NCBI GenBank assembly: GCA_021826605.1
Contig: JAKAZF010000119.1
Span: 1-7,580, forward strand
DNA: 7,580 nucleotides
From: Planctomycetota bacterium
Lineage (GTDB): Bacteria; Planctomycetota; Phycisphaerae; WQYP01
Direction: 5' to 3'
In this document: positions 6,110 through 7,580 of the stretch, one piece after another
Position numbering within the stretch: the stretch's first letter is position 1
Layout of the letters: each line of letters begins with the position of its first letter
Program-made: the position numbers and the translations under genes
The notes under the pieces: model-generated
What the model was told of the DNA's origin: nothing
The model's database searches: none
The model's input: the letters and a program-made list of their open reading frames with translations, nothing else

Positions 6110-6115
6110 ATACTT

Positions 6116-6592
6116 ATGTTCTGGCAAAATTCAGTTCGGTATCTGGGTGGCAAAGCTGCGGGATTGAAACTTGGCTTGCTGGCGGGTGCGACCGTGGCCA
6201 TGTTCGCTGCGGCAGCGCCGGCGCATGCAGGTGTGCGGATTGCCTTCGGATTTTCAATACCCTTCTATGCACCGGCTCCAGTCTTTGTACAACCGCAGCC
6301 CATTTACTATACGCCGCAGGCTGTCAACTATCCGCCGGTTTATGCACCACTTCCGGCACCGGCGATGTGCCCCCCTCCGCAGCCGCTGTATTATTCGCCG
6401 CCGGCATATTGCCCGCCGCCTTTTGTGTATCAGGCACCGCGTCCCGTTTTTTATCATCCGATTTATCGGCCACGGGCCGTATGGCCTGATCGCGTGGGCA
6501 CCTGGCGGCGACCTGATCGCGATGATCACGCCTGGTTCCGCGGCAATCGTGATGGACGGCGAGATTTTGCACAGCGCCGCGAATGGCATTAG
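6116..6592 (+). CDS. Small exported Pro/Tyr-rich protein
   Basis: The 158-residue product begins with a clear Sec signal peptide: a basic N-region (NSVRYLGGKAAGLKLG), a hydrophobic core (LLAGATVAMFAAAA) and an APAHA cleavage site after about residue 38. The mature part opens with GVRIAFGFSIPF. It continues as a low-complexity Pro/Tyr-rich stretch (~51-120) with repeated P-x-YY, YxPP and two CPPP units (Cys85, Cys99). It ends in a basic/acidic tail rich in Arg, Asp and Trp (121-158). No catalytic domain is visible. Such proteins are common in bacterial envelopes and may be surface or periplasmic structural components; the two cysteines could pair once exported. The name is descriptive only. 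A ~100-nt AT-rich leader precedes the gene and a Rho-independent terminator follows at 6611-6651, so it is probably transcribed alone. Confidence 0.8.
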   Translation: MFWQNSVRYLGGKAAGLKLGLLAGATVAMFAAAAPAHAGVRIAFGFSIPFYAPAPVFVQPQPIYYTPQAVNYPPVYAPLPAPAMCPPPQPLYYSPPAYCPPPFVYQAPRPVFYHPIYRPRAVWPDRVGTWRRPDRDDHAWFRGNRDGRRDFAQRREWH

Positions 6593-6610
6593 ATAGTAGT
6601 TTTTTACGGG

Positions 6611-6651
6611 AACCGGCTCGCTGAATTGTGTTCGGCGGGTCGGTTATTTTT
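6611..6651 (+). terminator. Rho-independent terminator of the exported-protein gene
   Basis: AACCGGCTCGC (6611-6621) pairs over 11 bp with GCGGGTCGGTT (6635-6645), two of the pairs being G-U, around a 13-nt loop. ATTTTTG follows immediately. It lies 19 nt after the stop codon on the same strand. The opposite strand lacks a T run after the stem, so it acts one way only. Confidence 0.7.
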
Positions 6652-6780
6652 GTATCCGTTGGCGGAGCTTCAGGCAGGCTGGGAAGCCCGCACCACAATG
6701 CCGGGGCATCCTCCGAAACGCAACTTTCAATGCGGCGCTCCGTTGCCGGACCCGCAATCGCTACACTCATACACAGCCGC

Positions 6781-7580
6781 TTATTTTTTCATGGATTGTA
6801 CAACGCGCTGCGCTTGCGTGGCGATGTCGCCCTGCATGCCGCCGAGGTGGCGGACAAGGGCGCGTACGCCTTTTTTTTGTGCGGCATTACCGGCGTGTTG
6901 CAACTGATTGTTGAGATACGACGAATCGGCATTCACCTGCAATTGCAGAAGCTTAAGCAACTTTAACTGAGCCGCCGGCGGCATAAGTTGCTGCTTGCCG
7001 CCGCCACCTCCCCCGCCGCCGCCTCCGCCCCCTTTTTTCGGATTCTGCTGCTGTTTAAGCGCGTCGATAATATCTTTAATTTTCGCTATCGCTGAAGTTT
7101 GTTCATCCAGCACACCTTGATTGGCAGTAGCACCCGCCAGAATATTGGCTGCACTGCGCATATCGTCGATGATCTTACCATTGAGCCACGCCAACAGCGG
7201 TGCCGGGCCGGATTCCACCTGACCTAACGCGGCAAGCTCAGCCATCAGCAACTGCTGGGCGCGGGCAATGCCAATTGCCTGCAACTGCTGCGGTCGATTT
7301 AATATTCCCTGTGCCACCCGGGCTTCACGCAGGGCGCCGGTTTGTTCCAACAATGATTCCTGGGCCTTAAGCAGCAATTGATATTGCTTTTTAAGACTGG
7401 CGATCTGATTCTGCCGTTGTTTGTTCTGAACTTTTTTGAGTTGTTTTTGCAGCAACGCCAGCGCCCGCCGCAAATGATGCAAAGCACTGTTCTGATGCTT
7501 TAACGCATGCGGCTGATGGTCGCGCAGCAACGATCCAGTCGCCTGCCCCATATTTTCGCCCGCGGTGTGCAACAGTGCCG
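6781..7580 (-). CDS. Coiled-coil, polyglycine-containing protein of planctomycete type, 5' end beyond the window
   Basis: The frame stays open to the right edge (reading ALLHTAGENMG), so the gene starts outside the window and at least its last ~265 codons are here. Numbering from the TTG at 7572: residues ~26-115 form a Gln/Lys/Leu-rich helical coiled coil; ~118-175 form an amphipathic helical segment (ESGPAPLLAWL, IIDDMRSAANIL, KIKDIIDALKQQQ); 181-192 are twelve glycines; then KQQLMPPAAQLKLLKLL and a further helical, basic tail. The order 'coiled coil, DI-x-ALK helix, Gly run, PPxAxLKLL' is what I recall from large planctomycete hypothetical proteins, often membrane-anchored at the N-terminus, which would lie off-window. 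Function is unknown. It converges with the exported-protein gene. An alternative is a complete gene starting at 7572 or at a nearby ATG, but the open upstream frame argues against that. Confidence 0.75.
   Translation of the reverse strand, partial: ALLHTAGENMGQATGSLLRDHQPHALKHQNSALHHLRRALALLQKQLKKVQNKQRQNQIASLKKQYQLLLKAQESLLEQTGALREARVAQGILNRPQQLQAIGIARAQQLLMAELAALGQVESGPAPLLAWLNGKIIDDMRSAANILAGATANQGVLDEQTSAIAKIKDIIDALKQQQNPKKGGGGGGGGGGGGKQQLMPPAAQLKLLKLLQLQVNADSSYLNNQLQHAGNAAQKKGVRALVRHLGGMQGDIATQAQRVVQSMKK
6997..7032 (-). repeat. Polyglycine-coding tract
   Basis: Twelve consecutive glycine codons use a mix of GGC, GGG, GGA and GGT, so the tract is not a pure DNA microsatellite. The mixed codons suggest the glycine run is maintained at protein level as a flexible linker between two helical segments. 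Confidence 0.8.

Larger units (their letters stand above)
5539..6115. other. Intergenic region between divergent genes
   Basis: No supported gene lies here. It should contain the promoters of both the minus-strand PHP-ATPase operon and the plus-strand exported-protein gene. On the minus strand, TTGCTG followed after 18 nt by TAAATG, some 40-80 nt before the 5538 start, is a weak promoter candidate. Positions ~5935-6020 are strikingly AT-rich against the surroundings and probably hold the plus-strand promoter, but I could not assign a -35/-10 pair with proper spacing. The plus-strand exported-protein frame is open upstream to a TTG at 6008, but nothing supports initiation there. A minus-strand frame across 5558-5791 has no family resemblance. 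Three small hairpins are listed separately. Confidence 0.6.

Noticed and set aside
6324..6770. Minus-strand frame of 148 codons overlapping the exported-protein gene
   Set aside because: It lies opposite a gene with a clear signal peptide and ribosome binding site, crosses the terminator, and its Arg/Pro-rich translation is typical of an antisense shadow.

Overview
The window looks like an accessory region of an uncultivated bacterium, most likely a Planctomycetota member. The main clue is the truncated minus-strand gene at the right edge. It encodes a Gln/Ala/Lys-rich coiled-coil protein with a long glycine run followed by a 'PPAAQLKLL' segment, a layout I associate with planctomycete hypothetical proteins. 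GC content is moderate, start codons have strong AGGAGG-type ribosome binding sites, and non-coding stretches are long. The taxonomic call is an inference; there is no rRNA or tRNA here.

Layout. Positions 1-485 hold no convincing complete gene, but contain a short-repeat block (tandem 9-mers, a second shorter copy of the same unit, and an inverted repeat). Positions 486-1131 hold an overlapping MNT nucleotidyltransferase / HEPN pair of the MntA-HepT toxin-antitoxin type. The MNT gene looks intact, but the HEPN gene appears to have lost its C-terminus at about 1085. Positions 1085-1475 look like a scar: a possible small antisense frame with a CPKC motif, then a 76-codon frame that seems to join the N-terminus and C-terminus of an IS1634/IS4-type transposase.

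The core of the window is a two-gene minus-strand operon (5538 to 1527). The first gene encodes a 921-residue protein with an N-terminal PHP metal-dependent phosphoesterase domain and an SMC/Rad50-like ABC ATPase containing a long coiled coil (the type called TrlF-family). The second encodes a 417-residue protein with an N-terminal Schlafen/AlbA_2 domain and a C-terminal RecG-like HATPase_c_4 domain. Their frames overlap by 8 bp and each start has a good Shine-Dalgarno, so they are probably translated together. A large sensor-like ATPase carrying a potential hydrolase, coupled to a Schlafen-type protein that may be a nuclease, next to a toxin-antitoxin remnant and transposon debris, fits a candidate anti-phage or stress-response module. 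That function is inferred.

Positions 5539-6115 are a long intergenic region with several small hairpins and an AT-rich segment that probably carries the promoter of the next gene. Positions 6116-6592 encode a small exported Pro/Tyr-rich protein, followed by a Rho-independent terminator. The convergent coiled-coil gene then runs off the right edge.
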